Source of the DNA: Caulobacter sp. Root655
GTDB taxonomy: Bacteria > Pseudomonadota > Alphaproteobacteria > Caulobacterales > Caulobacteraceae
DNA length: 64,000 nucleotides
Direction: 5' to 3'
Assembly: GCF_001427665.1 (NCBI RefSeq)
Contig: NZ_LMHC01000023.1
Coordinates: forward strand, 470,024-534,023
The notes beneath the pieces were generated by a model, which was not told where the DNA came from, did not search any database, and saw nothing but the letters and a program-made list of their open reading frames with translations. Below, piece by piece: positions 49,339 to 57,311 of the stretch. Within the stretch, counting starts at the first letter, position 1, and each line of letters starts with the position of its first letter. The translations under genes and the position numbers were made by a program.

Positions 49339-50414
49339 GCGTGGTTTCGCCCGAGGACCGGCTGGACGCCGCCCGCGAGCAGGCCGCGCTGTGGTGCGTG
49401 CGCCTGGCCGACGACGATCTGTCGCGCGCCGAGCACGAAGAGCTGCAGGCCTGGTTCGACGCCGACGAGACCCATCGTGGCCTGCTGGACGACGCCGTGA
49501 CGGCCTGGCGGGCGATCGAGGAACAGGCCGCCAGCCCCGGCATGATCGCCTTGCGCGGCGAGGCCCTGGAAGACCTGCGCCGGGCCCAGCGCGAACGTTG
49601 GGCCCGGCCGGCCCAGCGACCGGCCCTGTGGACCGCCCTGGCGGCCAGCCTGGTGGTGGCCGTGGCCGCCGGCGTCGCCTGGCGCGCCAGCCTGCCCGAC
49701 GTCTACCGCACCACCGAGGGCGAGCGGCGGATCGTCGAGTTGGCCGACGGCTCACGCGCCTCGCTCGACAGCGCCACCGTGCTGAAGGTCAAGTACGAGA
49801 GCGGTCGCCGACGCCTGTGGCTGGACAGCGGCCGCGCCAAGTTCTCGGTGGCCAAGGATCCGCTGCGGCCGTTCTCGGTCGCGGCCGGCGACAAGCTGGT
49901 GGTCGCCACCGGCACGGTGTTCAGCGTCGAGCGCCTGACCGGCCAGATGCGCGTGGTGCTCTACGAGGGCCATGTGGCGGTGCTGGACGACAGGACCGGC
50001 CGCAGCGAAACGCCTGTCCCGATCAGGATCGGCGCCGTGCCGGCCGAGAAGCTGCTGACCCCCGACCACGAACTGGTGACCTCGACCTCGTCCGACGCCA
50101 CGGTGGTCAGCCCCACCGATCCGGCGCGGGCCCGGTCGTGGGAGAATGGCCAGCTGGTGTTCCAGGACGAACCGATGGACCTGGCCGTCGAGCGGGTGAA
50201 CCGATACGCCCGCGACAAGCTGAGGATCGGCGACCCCGGCGTCGGCCGGTTGCGCATCAGCGGGGTGTTCACCTCGGGCGACACCGGCGCCTTCGTCGAC
50301 GGCGTCACCGCCGTCCTGCCTGTCCACGCGGTTGCGGCCAATGGCGTTACCGTGCTGAAAATCGATCGCGGACAAAAAAATTCGGCGCCGGCCGGTGTGT
50401 CTTCGACGAGTTGA
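49335..50414 (+). CDS. FecR-type anti-sigma/signal transducer
   Basis: A 359-residue bitopic protein. The cytoplasmic DUF4880 part (LWCVRLADDDLSRAEHEELQ, AWFDADETHRGLLDDAVTAW) binds the sigma factor. One membrane helix (ALWTALAASLVVAVAAGVAW) leads to the periplasmic FecR domain (GERRIVELADGSRASLDSAT, GRAKFSVAKDPLRPFSVAAG, VVLYEGHVAVLDD) and a C-terminal STN-like segment (VERVNRYARDKLRIGDPGVG). It relays the receptor state to the FecI-like sigma. The receptor gene starts 55 bases downstream. Confidence 0.93.
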   Translation: MSVVSPEDRLDAAREQAALWCVRLADDDLSRAEHEELQAWFDADETHRGLLDDAVTAWRAIEEQAASPGMIALRGEALEDLRRAQRERWARPAQRPALWTALAASLVVAVAAGVAWRASLPDVYRTTEGERRIVELADGSRASLDSATVLKVKYESGRRRLWLDSGRAKFSVAKDPLRPFSVAAGDKLVVATGTVFSVERLTGQMRVVLYEGHVAVLDDRTGRSETPVPIRIGAVPAEKLLTPDHELVTSTSSDATVVSPTDPARARSWENGQLVFQDEPMDLAVERVNRYARDKLRIGDPGVGRLRISGVFTSGDTGAFVDGVTAVLPVHAVAANGVTVLKIDRGQKNSAPAGVSSTS

Positions 50415-50469
50415 GGCGTCTCACCTCCAAAGCGCCGCAATGCACGTCGGCGCGTAGGGAGGGATGACA

Positions 50470-53052
50470 ATGCGCAGACCGTTCGACCGCCGCCTCGCCT
50501 GGGGCTCCACCACCGCCATGGCCCTGATGATGCTGGCCGCCCCCGCGGCCGTCCATGCCCAGCAGCCCCCTCAACAGACAAGGGGGGCCACCTACAGTTT
50601 CGACATTCCCGCCCAGGACCTGAGCGGCGCCTTGCGCGCCTTCGGTCAGGCCTCGGGCCAGCAGGTGGCCTTCGACGAGGCGACCGTGCGCGGCAAGCGC
50701 GCCCCCGCCTTGAGCGGCGCCTACACCGCCGACGCCGCGCTCAAGCGCCTGCTGAGCGGCGCCGGCCTGAGCGCCCAGCCCACCGCCAGCGGCGTCTACG
50801 CCATCCGCGCCAAGACCCTGCTGGTCGCCACCAGCGCCCAGAGCCAGGCCGAGCCCGCCACCGCGGTCGAGCCCGAGCCCGACACCCCCTCGCAGGTCGA
50901 GGAAGTCATCGTCGTCGGCACTCCGGGCGGCAAGGGCATCGACAAGCTGTCGGCCAGCTTCGCCGTCACCACCGTCAACGCCGACGACATCGCCAAGGCC
51001 TCGCCCAAGAGCACGGCCGAACTGCTGACCCTGGTGCCTGGCGTCTGGGTGGAAACCTCGGGCGGCGTGGCCGGCGCCAACGTCTTCGTGCGCGGTTTCC
51101 CCGCCACCGGCGACGCCGAGTTCCTGACCATCCAGCTGCAGGGCGCGCCGATCTATCCGCCCTCGACCCTGTCGTTCCTCGAGAACAGCTCGATCTTCCG
51201 GGTCGACGAGACGGTGTCGCGGATGGAAGCCCTGCGTGGCGGCCCCAACCCGATCTTCTCCAACGGCCAGCCGGGCCTGACCACCAACTTCCAGCTCAAG
51301 GACGGCGGCGAGGAGACCCACGGCCTGGTCAAGGCCTCGACCTCGGACTACGGCCTGCGCCGCATCGACGGCGTGCTGAGCGGCAAGCTGGCGGACGACC
51401 TGTTCTTCATGGTCGGCGGCTACGCCACCCGCTCGCACGGGGTGCGCGACACCCAGTTCGACAACGAGAACGGCCAGCAGTTCACCGTCAACATCACCAA
51501 GCGGATGGAGAACGGCAAGTTCAACCTCTATGGCCGCTTCACCGACGACCACGGGGCCTGGTACCTGCCGTTCGCGGTCAACGTGCCGGGCATCGACAAG
51601 GGCGAGTACACCCAACTGGGCGAGGCCAGCCGCTTCCACACCCTGCAGGTCCACGCCAACGGCGCCACGCGCAGCTTCGACCTGGCCGACGGCCGGGGCT
51701 GGAAGGGCTATGTGGTCGGCGGCAGCTTCGAGCATGACTTCGGCGACGGCTGGACCCTGCGCGACCGCTTCAGCGTCACCAAGGGCGACGCCAACACCTA
51801 CGGCCTGGTGCCGGACGGCGGCGCGGTGACGGTCGGCGCGCTCAACGCCGTCGTGCCCGGCGCGATCACCACCCGCAGTGGCGCCGCCCTGGGCGCCAAC
51901 GACTACGTGCAGAACTGGGGCGCCTGGATCGTCGAGAAGCAGATCGAGGCGATCACCAACGACCTCAGCGTCTCCAAGACAATCGGCGCGCACGCGCTGT
52001 CGGTCGGCTACTACGCCTCCAGCTTCTCGTCGGACGACTTCTGGACGATCGGCAACTTCCGCCCGATGCAGGTCAAGGCCAACGGCGACTACCTGGCCGC
52101 GCCGATCACCTGCGCCAACCTGGCCACGGCCGGCAGCGGCTCGGGCTGCTGGGGCTATGGCCTGACCTCGGCCGGCGACGGGCGGGTGGACGCGATCTAC
52201 CTGGCCGACTCCTGGCAGGTGTTCGATCCCCTGCGCATCGACCTGGGCGTCCGTCGCGAGCGCTTCCAGACCGACTACGTGGTCGACGACGGCCCGGGCT
52301 TCCCCGACGGCCTGGCCACGCGCATCACCGACTACAGCAACAGCAAGACGTCCTACACGGTCGGCGTGAACTACGACATCAACGCCACCTCGGGCGTGTT
52401 TGGCCGCTATTCGCGCGGCTACAAGTTCCCCAGCTTCGACAACTTCCGCGAAAACCTGACCGACACCCTCAGCGTCGACCAGTACGAGCTGGGCTACAAG
52501 CTGCGCAGCGGACCGTTCGAACTGTACGCCACCGGCTTCGCCAACGAGTTCAAGGGCGCCAAGTTCGCCGACGTCGGCGGCATCCAGGAGAGCAACAGCA
52601 ACAAGGCCCACGGCATCGAGCTGGACGGTCGCTGGAAGTCGGACTTCGGCCTGTCCCTGGCCCTGAACGGCACCTTCCAGAAGACCGAGATCACCAAGTC
52701 CAGCATCCCGGCCAACAAGGGCAACAGCGCCCAGCGTCAGCCCGACTGGATGATCCGCTTCACCCCCAGCTACGACGTGACCCTGGGGGCGGTGGACGCC
52801 ACCTTCTACGGCACGGTCGCGGCGGTGGACGACCGCTTCGCCGACAACGCCAACACCCAGGTGCTGAAGGGCTACACCAAGATCGATCTGGGGATGATCT
52901 TCGACGTCTCGGACTTCACCGTCCAGATCGCCGCCGACAACCTCACCGACAGCCACGGCCTGACCGAGGGCGACCCGCGCTCGACCAGCGGCGCCAACGC
53001 CCGGCCGATCTTCGGCCGCTCGTTCAAGTTCAGCGTCGGCTACAACTTCTGA
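50470..53052 (+). CDS. TonB-dependent receptor with N-terminal STN signalling domain (FecA type)
   Basis: An 860-residue transducer-type receptor. ATG 50470 is chosen because AGGGAGGG ends 6 bases upstream; ATG 50464 is too close to it. The signal peptide ends at VHAQ. The secretin/TonB N-terminal (STN) domain is at about 35-110 (FDIPAQDLSGALRAFGQASG, YTADAALKRLLSGAGLSAQP, GVYAIRAKTLL). The TonB box VEEVIVVGT is followed by plug and barrel, ending RSFKFSVGYNF. With FecI and FecR genes upstream it forms a complete cell-surface signalling system. Downstream trehalase suggests a disaccharide ligand, but siderophore-type ligands are not excluded. Confidence 0.95.
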   Translation: MRRPFDRRLAWGSTTAMALMMLAAPAAVHAQQPPQQTRGATYSFDIPAQDLSGALRAFGQASGQQVAFDEATVRGKRAPALSGAYTADAALKRLLSGAGLSAQPTASGVYAIRAKTLLVATSAQSQAEPATAVEPEPDTPSQVEEVIVVGTPGGKGIDKLSASFAVTTVNADDIAKASPKSTAELLTLVPGVWVETSGGVAGANVFVRGFPATGDAEFLTIQLQGAPIYPPSTLSFLENSSIFRVDETVSRMEALRGGPNPIFSNGQPGLTTNFQLKDGGEETHGLVKASTSDYGLRRIDGVLSGKLADDLFFMVGGYATRSHGVRDTQFDNENGQQFTVNITKRMENGKFNLYGRFTDDHGAWYLPFAVNVPGIDKGEYTQLGEASRFHTLQVHANGATRSFDLADGRGWKGYVVGGSFEHDFGDGWTLRDRFSVTKGDANTYGLVPDGGAVTVGALNAVVPGAITTRSGAALGANDYVQNWGAWIVEKQIEAITNDLSVSKTIGAHALSVGYYASSFSSDDFWTIGNFRPMQVKANGDYLAAPITCANLATAGSGSGCWGYGLTSAGDGRVDAIYLADSWQVFDPLRIDLGVRRERFQTDYVVDDGPGFPDGLATRITDYSNSKTSYTVGVNYDINATSGVFGRYSRGYKFPSFDNFRENLTDTLSVDQYELGYKLRSGPFELYATGFANEFKGAKFADVGGIQESNSNKAHGIELDGRWKSDFGLSLALNGTFQKTEITKSSIPANKGNSAQRQPDWMIRFTPSYDVTLGAVDATFYGTVAAVDDRFADNANTQVLKGYTKIDLGMIFDVSDFTVQIAADNLTDSHGLTEGDPRSTSGANARPIFGRSFKFSVGYNF

Positions 53053-53140
53053 CCGGTTCGCCGCCGATCAGTCTCCGCCGGGCCGGCCCCAATCCGGCCT
53101 GGTGGGACAGGCAGTTGCTCCCCAAGTGACTCCCTGCAAC

Positions 53141-53174
53141 GGATCGGGTCTTCGCGGACCCGATCCGTCCTTTT
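53141..53174 (+). terminator. Rho-independent terminator after the FecA-type receptor
   Basis: A perfect 10-bp stem GGATCGGGTC/GACCCGATCC with a TTCGCG loop, followed by GTCCTTTTAT. Strong terminator geometry about 90 bases after the receptor stop. Confidence 0.9.
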
Positions 53175-53198
53175 ATCGTTCTGCTTGTAATTCAATCG

Positions 53199-53297
53199 CT
53201 CATCCCGGCGAAAGCCGGGACCCAAGCCGAGCCCCACGGTTTCGCTTTGAGCCAGGAATGCCCACCCCGCTTGGGTCCCGGCTTTCGCCGGGATGAG
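53199..53297. repeat. Perfect 29-bp inverted repeat (CCGGCGAAAGCCGGGACCC-type)
   Basis: Arms at 53199-53227 and 53269-53297 are perfect inverse complements (core CATCCCGGCGAAAGCCGGGA), with a 41-base spacer. Related to the inner part of the repeat at 29053-29137. It lies just upstream of the trehalase start. Confidence 0.85.
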
Positions 53298-53317
53298 CGG
53301 GATAATGAGGAATTGCC

Positions 53318-54913
53318 GTGAACCGTCGCCTCGTTCTGATCGCCTCCATCGCCTGGCTAGGCCTTGCTGCACCAACCCTGGCCCAGACCGCCGCCCCCAA
53401 GGCTAACGAGGTCCCCTCCCCGGCCGACACCTACGCCGAGCTGTTCCACCAGGTGCAGATGCGCAAGCTGTTCCCGGACGGCAAGACCTTCGTCGATGCA
53501 GCGCCCAGGCGCCCGCCGGCCCAGATCCTGGCCGCCTACCGGGCCCACGCGACCTTCACCGACGCCGAACTCAAGCGCTTCGTGCGGGCCAACTTCGATG
53601 TCCCCGAAAGCGCTCCGTTGCCGCCGCCGTCCAAGGACCGCACCACCCTCAAGGCTCACATCGCCACCCTGTGGCCCGTCCTCACCCGTCCGCCGGTGAC
53701 CGCCGTCGAGGGCGGCTCGGCCCTGCCGCTGGACAAGCCGTTCGTGGTCCCTGGCGGGCGCTTCCGCGAGATGTACTACTGGGACAGCTACTTCACGATG
53801 CTGGGCCTGGTCGCCGACGGCCAGCACGCGGCGGTCGAGAACATGGTCGACGACTTCAGCGGCCTGATCGATCGCTACGGCCACATCCCCAACGGCACGC
53901 GCAGCTACTATCTGAGCCGCTCGCAGCCGCCGTTCTACTTCGCCATGGTCGGGATCGCCGACAAGACCGACAAGGCCCGGTTCAAGGCCCGCGTCGACCT
54001 GATGCGCCGCGAGCACGCCTTCTGGATGGACGGCGAGAAGGGCCTGGCGCCCGGCAAGGCCTATCGCCGCGTGGTCGCCCTGCCGGACGGCGCGATCCTC
54101 AACCGCTACGCCGACGATCGCGCGACGCCGCGCGACGAGTCCTATCGCGAGGACGTGTTGACGGCCCGCGAAGTCATGAACCGCCCCGCCGGCGAGGTGT
54201 TCCGCGACCTGCGCTCGGGCGCCGAGAGCGGCTGGGACTACAGCTCGCGCTGGATGGCCGACGGCGAGAGCCTGAAGACCATCCAGACCACCTCGATCCT
54301 GCCCGTCGACCTCAACAGCCTGCTCTACGGCCTGGAGACGGCGATCGCCGAGGGCTGCGGGGCGGTGTCCGACGCCGCCTGCGTCGATGAGTTCACCGGC
54401 CGCGCCAAGGCCCGCCGCGCGGCGATGGACGCCTATCTATGGGACGCCCCGCGCGGGCTCTATCTCGACTACCAGTGGCGCGACCGGGCCAAGCTGGACC
54501 ATGTCAGCGCCGCGACGCTGTATCCGCTGTTCGTCGGCGCGGCGAGCCCGGACCAGGCCAAGGCGGTGGCGGCCCAGACCCGCGCCCTGTTGCTGGCCCC
54601 CGGCGGCCTGCGCACCACCACCGTCGCCACCGGCCAGCAGTGGGACACCCCCAACGGCTGGGCGCCCTTGCAGTGGGTGGCGGTCTCGGGCCTGCGCCGC
54701 TACGGCGAGGAGGCCCTGGCCAAGGACATCGGCGAGCGCTGGCTAAAGACCGTGGCCCGCGAATACCAGGCCAGCGGCAAGATGCTGGAGAAGTACGACA
54801 TCGAGGAAGCCAAGGCCGGCGGCGGCGGGGAATATCCGCTGCAGGACGGGTTCGGTTGGACCAATGGCGTGACGCGGGTGCTGCTGGAGATGTATCCGGC
54901 GGCGGGTCAATAA
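53318..54913 (+). CDS. treA: Periplasmic trehalase (GH37)
   Basis: A 531-residue enzyme hydrolysing trehalose to two glucoses. The start is GTG 53318 with TGAGG upstream, and the signal peptide (LIASIAWLGLAAPTLAQ) gives periplasmic location. Both trehalase signatures are seen: PGGRFREMYYWDSYFTMLGL at about residue 145 and QWDTPNGWAPLQW at about 443. HIPNGTRSYYLSRSQPPFY and the ESGWDYSSRW block with the catalytic Asp are also present, and a Gly-rich C-terminal loop (GGGGEYPLQDGFGWTNGVT) is typical. It lies downstream of a terminator and an inverted repeat, so it is probably not in the receptor operon. Its glucose product would enter the Entner-Doudoroff route encoded earlier in the window. Confidence 0.95.
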   Translation: MNRRLVLIASIAWLGLAAPTLAQTAAPKANEVPSPADTYAELFHQVQMRKLFPDGKTFVDAAPRRPPAQILAAYRAHATFTDAELKRFVRANFDVPESAPLPPPSKDRTTLKAHIATLWPVLTRPPVTAVEGGSALPLDKPFVVPGGRFREMYYWDSYFTMLGLVADGQHAAVENMVDDFSGLIDRYGHIPNGTRSYYLSRSQPPFYFAMVGIADKTDKARFKARVDLMRREHAFWMDGEKGLAPGKAYRRVVALPDGAILNRYADDRATPRDESYREDVLTAREVMNRPAGEVFRDLRSGAESGWDYSSRWMADGESLKTIQTTSILPVDLNSLLYGLETAIAEGCGAVSDAACVDEFTGRAKARRAAMDAYLWDAPRGLYLDYQWRDRAKLDHVSAATLYPLFVGAASPDQAKAVAAQTRALLLAPGGLRTTTVATGQQWDTPNGWAPLQWVAVSGLRRYGEEALAKDIGERWLKTVAREYQASGKMLEKYDIEEAKAGGGGEYPLQDGFGWTNGVTRVLLEMYPAAGQ

Positions 54914-54930
54914 GCGAGACGGCAACGCCT

Positions 54931-55030
54931 TGCGTCCTTCGAGGCCGCTTCGCGGCGCCTCAGGATGAGGAGCGCTTTGCCGATTTCCTCTTCCTGAGGC
55001 GTGAGGCGCAGCCGAGCCTCGAAGGACGCA
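54931..55030. repeat. Dispersed palindromic repeat (TGCGTCCTTCGAGGC-type), copy D
   Basis: Perfect terminal 15-mers as in copies A-C. It lies between the convergent trehalase and symporter genes, separating their 3' ends by only this element. Confidence 0.85.
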
Positions 55031-55034
55031 GTGC

Positions 55035-56390
55035 CTAAGCCGCCACTACCTCGCTCTCGTCCAGCCCCACCTCGCGCGGCGGGGCGTTGTAGATCGCCTC
55101 GTCCAGGATCCCTTCGCGCTTGGCCACGATGGTCGGCACCAGGGCCTGGCCGGCGACGTTGACCGCCGTGCGGCCCATGTCGAGGATCGGGTCGATGGCC
55201 AGCAGCAGGCCGACGCCTTCCAGCGGCAGGCCCAGGGTCGACAGCGTCAGGGTCAGCATCACCACCGCCCCGGTCAGGCCGGCCGTCGCCGCCGAGCCCA
55301 GCACCGAGACGAAGACGATCAGGCCGTAGTCGGTCACGCTCAGCGGCAGGTGATAGAACTGGGCGATGAAGATCGCCGCCACGGCCGGGTAGATCGCCGC
55401 GCAGCCGTCCATCTTGGTGGTCGCGCCCAGCGGCACGGCGAAGGCGGCGTAAGCGCGCGGCACGCCCAGGCGGGTCTCGGTTACGCTCTCGGTGACCGGC
55501 AGGGTCCCGACGGAGGAACGCGACACGAAGCCCAGCTGGATGGCCGGCCAGGCGCCCTGGAAGAAGCGCAGCGGGTTCAGGCCGTTCAACGCCAGGATCG
55601 CCGGGTAGACCACCAGCAGCACCAGGGCCAGGCCGATATAGATGGCGGCGGTGAAGGCCCCCAGCTGGCTCAGGGTCGTCCAGCCGTACTGGGCCACGGC
55701 GTTGCCCAGCAGGCCGATGGTGCCGATCGGGGTCAGGCGGATCACCCACCACAGCACCTTGCGCACCACGGCCAGGGCCGAGGCGTTGAAGGCCAGGAAG
55801 CCCTCCGCGGCCGGCCCGACCTTGATGGCGGCGATCCCGGCCACCAGGGCCAGGACCAGGATCTGCAGCACGTTGAACGAGGTCGTGGTGGTGGCCGCGC
55901 CCTCGACGATCTTGGTCGAGGCTTGCAGGCCCAGGATGTTGGAGGGAACCAGGCCCGTCAGGAAGTCGAGCCACGAGCCGGTGGTGCGCGGGGCGTGGGC
56001 CGTCGCCAGGTCGACGACGGCGTGGTCGCCCGGCCGCAGGACCAGGCCCAGGGTGATGCCGATGGCCACGGCGATCAGGGCGGTGATCGCGAACCACGCC
56101 AAGGTGCGCCAGACCAGCCGCGCGGCGTTCTGCAATTCGCGCAGGTTGGCGATGCTGGCGACGATGGCGGTGAACACCAGCGGCGGCACCAGGGTGCGCA
56201 GCAGTTGCACGAAGATCGAACCGACCAGGCGCAGCGCCTCGGCCAAGCCGTGGCCCGCCTGCCCTTCCGCCGGCCCTAGCGACCGGGCCAGCAGGCCCAG
56301 TCCCAGGCCGATGACCATGGCGATCAGCACCTGGACGCCGAACCCGCCGATGAACCGGCTCTTGGCGGCTTTCGCCTGGACCTGGGCCAT
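55035..56390 (-). CDS. Dicarboxylate/amino acid:cation symporter (DAACS family)
   Basis: A 451-residue membrane symporter. It begins FIGGFGVQVLIAMVIGLGLG and has LVPPLVFTAIVASIANLREL, NALAWFAITAL-like segments, LVPSNILGLQASTKIVEGAA, and the substrate hairpin FVSRSSVGTLPVTESVTETR (the serine-rich SRSSxGTLP motif of the family), with MDGCAAIYPAVAAIFIAQFY. It imports C4-dicarboxylates, glutamate or similar with H+ or Na+. ATG 56390 is chosen for GAGAGG 6-10 bases upstream; the frame extends to 56522 without support. Which substrate it prefers cannot be told. Confidence 0.93.
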   Translation of the reverse strand: MAQVQAKAAKSRFIGGFGVQVLIAMVIGLGLGLLARSLGPAEGQAGHGLAEALRLVGSIFVQLLRTLVPPLVFTAIVASIANLRELQNAARLVWRTLAWFAITALIAVAIGITLGLVLRPGDHAVVDLATAHAPRTTGSWLDFLTGLVPSNILGLQASTKIVEGAATTTTSFNVLQILVLALVAGIAAIKVGPAAEGFLAFNASALAVVRKVLWWVIRLTPIGTIGLLGNAVAQYGWTTLSQLGAFTAAIYIGLALVLLVVYPAILALNGLNPLRFFQGAWPAIQLGFVSRSSVGTLPVTESVTETRLGVPRAYAAFAVPLGATTKMDGCAAIYPAVAAIFIAQFYHLPLSVTDYGLIVFVSVLGSAATAGLTGAVVMLTLTLSTLGLPLEGVGLLLAIDPILDMGRTAVNVAGQALVPTIVAKREGILDEAIYNAPPREVGLDESEVVAA

Positions 56391-56654
56391 GTCGATCCTC
56401 TCGTGAGAGCCGGTTTCGGCTCCCTGCATGAACGCCTCAAGGCGCGCGTCGGGCAAGACCGCGCGGACCTTCTTGCCTTCGCTTCTGACGCCGCCGGGTG
56501 GAAACGCCCAATCAGAATTCATCGACGCCGCTTCAGCGCACCTGGATCGTCCGGATCGCGCAAGACGGCGCCCGGCGTCGGCGTGTCACATGGTGGCCAT
56601 GGTCCGGTGGCTTTAGAAAGGGATCAGTCGCAGCCTCCATTCCCCGGGGATCTC

Positions 56655-56774
56655 ATGAGCCTGTCCTTCCTCGTCGGCGCCATCATCGGCTCGGGCGTTT
56701 TCATCGTGCTGGGTCGCGCCCCCGCCCAGAAGCTGGTCGACGCCGTAGCGGCCCGGATCGGCAAATCGCGCTGA
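56655..56774 (+). CDS. Possible small membrane protein (39 aa)
   Basis: ATG 56655 follows GGGGA at 56646-56650. The product has one hydrophobic segment (LSFLVGAIIGSGVFIVLG) and a basic amphipathic tail (APAQKLVDAVAARIGKSR). Size and pattern are plausible for a short bitopic protein, but support rests on composition and a weak ribosome site. Function unknown. Confidence 0.45.
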   Translation: MSLSFLVGAIIGSGVFIVLGRAPAQKLVDAVAARIGKSR

Positions 56775-56924
56775 CCTTCGCCGGAAGCATCGCGCTCGAC
56801 GCCTGACAGTCTTCGCGCCGACGGACCGCCCGAACACGCAAGTGTGTCGGAACGAAGTCTATGCGCGGGCCTTTACTTTGTATCGACGCGCCGTTGGCGC
56901 GCCTCAGATGCCAAGGAGGCGTTC

Positions 56925-57182
56925 ATGTCTATTCTTGCGTGGATCGTGCTGGGCCTCGTGGCCGGGTTCATCGCCAGCAAGCTCGTAAGCCGCAGCGGCG
57001 GCAGCCTGGTAGTGGATCTGGTGCTCGGGATCGTCGGCGCCGTGGTCGGCGGCTTCCTGTTCAATCAGTTCGGCGCCGGCGGCGTTTCAGGGCTGAACCT
57101 CTACAGCCTGCTGGTCTCGGTAATCGGCGCGGTGGTCGTTCTGGCCATCTACCACGCGTTCACCGGCCGCAAAGCTCTCTGA
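56925..57182 (+). CDS. GlsB/YeaQ/YmgE-family stress-response membrane protein
   Basis: An 85-residue membrane protein from ATG 56925 behind AAGGAGG. Three hydrophobic segments with the Gly-rich signature of transglycosylase-associated proteins are seen: ILAWIVLGLVAGFIASKLVS, LVVDLVLGIVGAVVGGFLFN and LYSLLVSVIGAVVVLAIYHA. Members are often induced by stress in the general stress response; the mechanism is unknown. A good terminator follows. Confidence 0.92.
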   Translation: MSILAWIVLGLVAGFIASKLVSRSGGSLVVDLVLGIVGAVVGGFLFNQFGAGGVSGLNLYSLLVSVIGAVVVLAIYHAFTGRKAL

Positions 57183-57208
57183 CGCCCCGCACGACTGACA
57201 AGGAAGTG

Positions 57209-57240
57209 GCGCCTTCGGCTCGGCCGGAGGCGCTCTTTTC
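57209..57240 (+). terminator. Rho-independent terminator after the GlsB-family gene
   Basis: An 11-bp stem GCGCCTTCGGC/GCCGGAGGCGC (one G-T wobble) with a TCG loop, followed by TCTTTTC. Confidence 0.88.
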
Positions 57241-57257
57241 TTGGACGGACCACGAAG

Positions 57258-57286
57258 AAGCCCGGACGCCTAAGACGCCCGGGCTT
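57258..57286 (-). terminator. Terminator of the FHS sugar permease gene
   Basis: On the minus strand AAGCCCGGG pairs with the distal CCGGGCTT, followed by CTTCTTCG. It lies about 26-54 bases after the stop at 57312. Confidence 0.7.
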
Positions 57287-57311
57287 TCCGCCGAGGAACC
57301 GGAAGAAGGTC

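Noticed and set aside
50347..52956. An 869-codon minus-strand frame opposite the FecA-type receptor
   Set aside because: Product is low-complexity GVG/DRV-type sequence caused by high GC third positions; it conflicts with a complete receptor gene.
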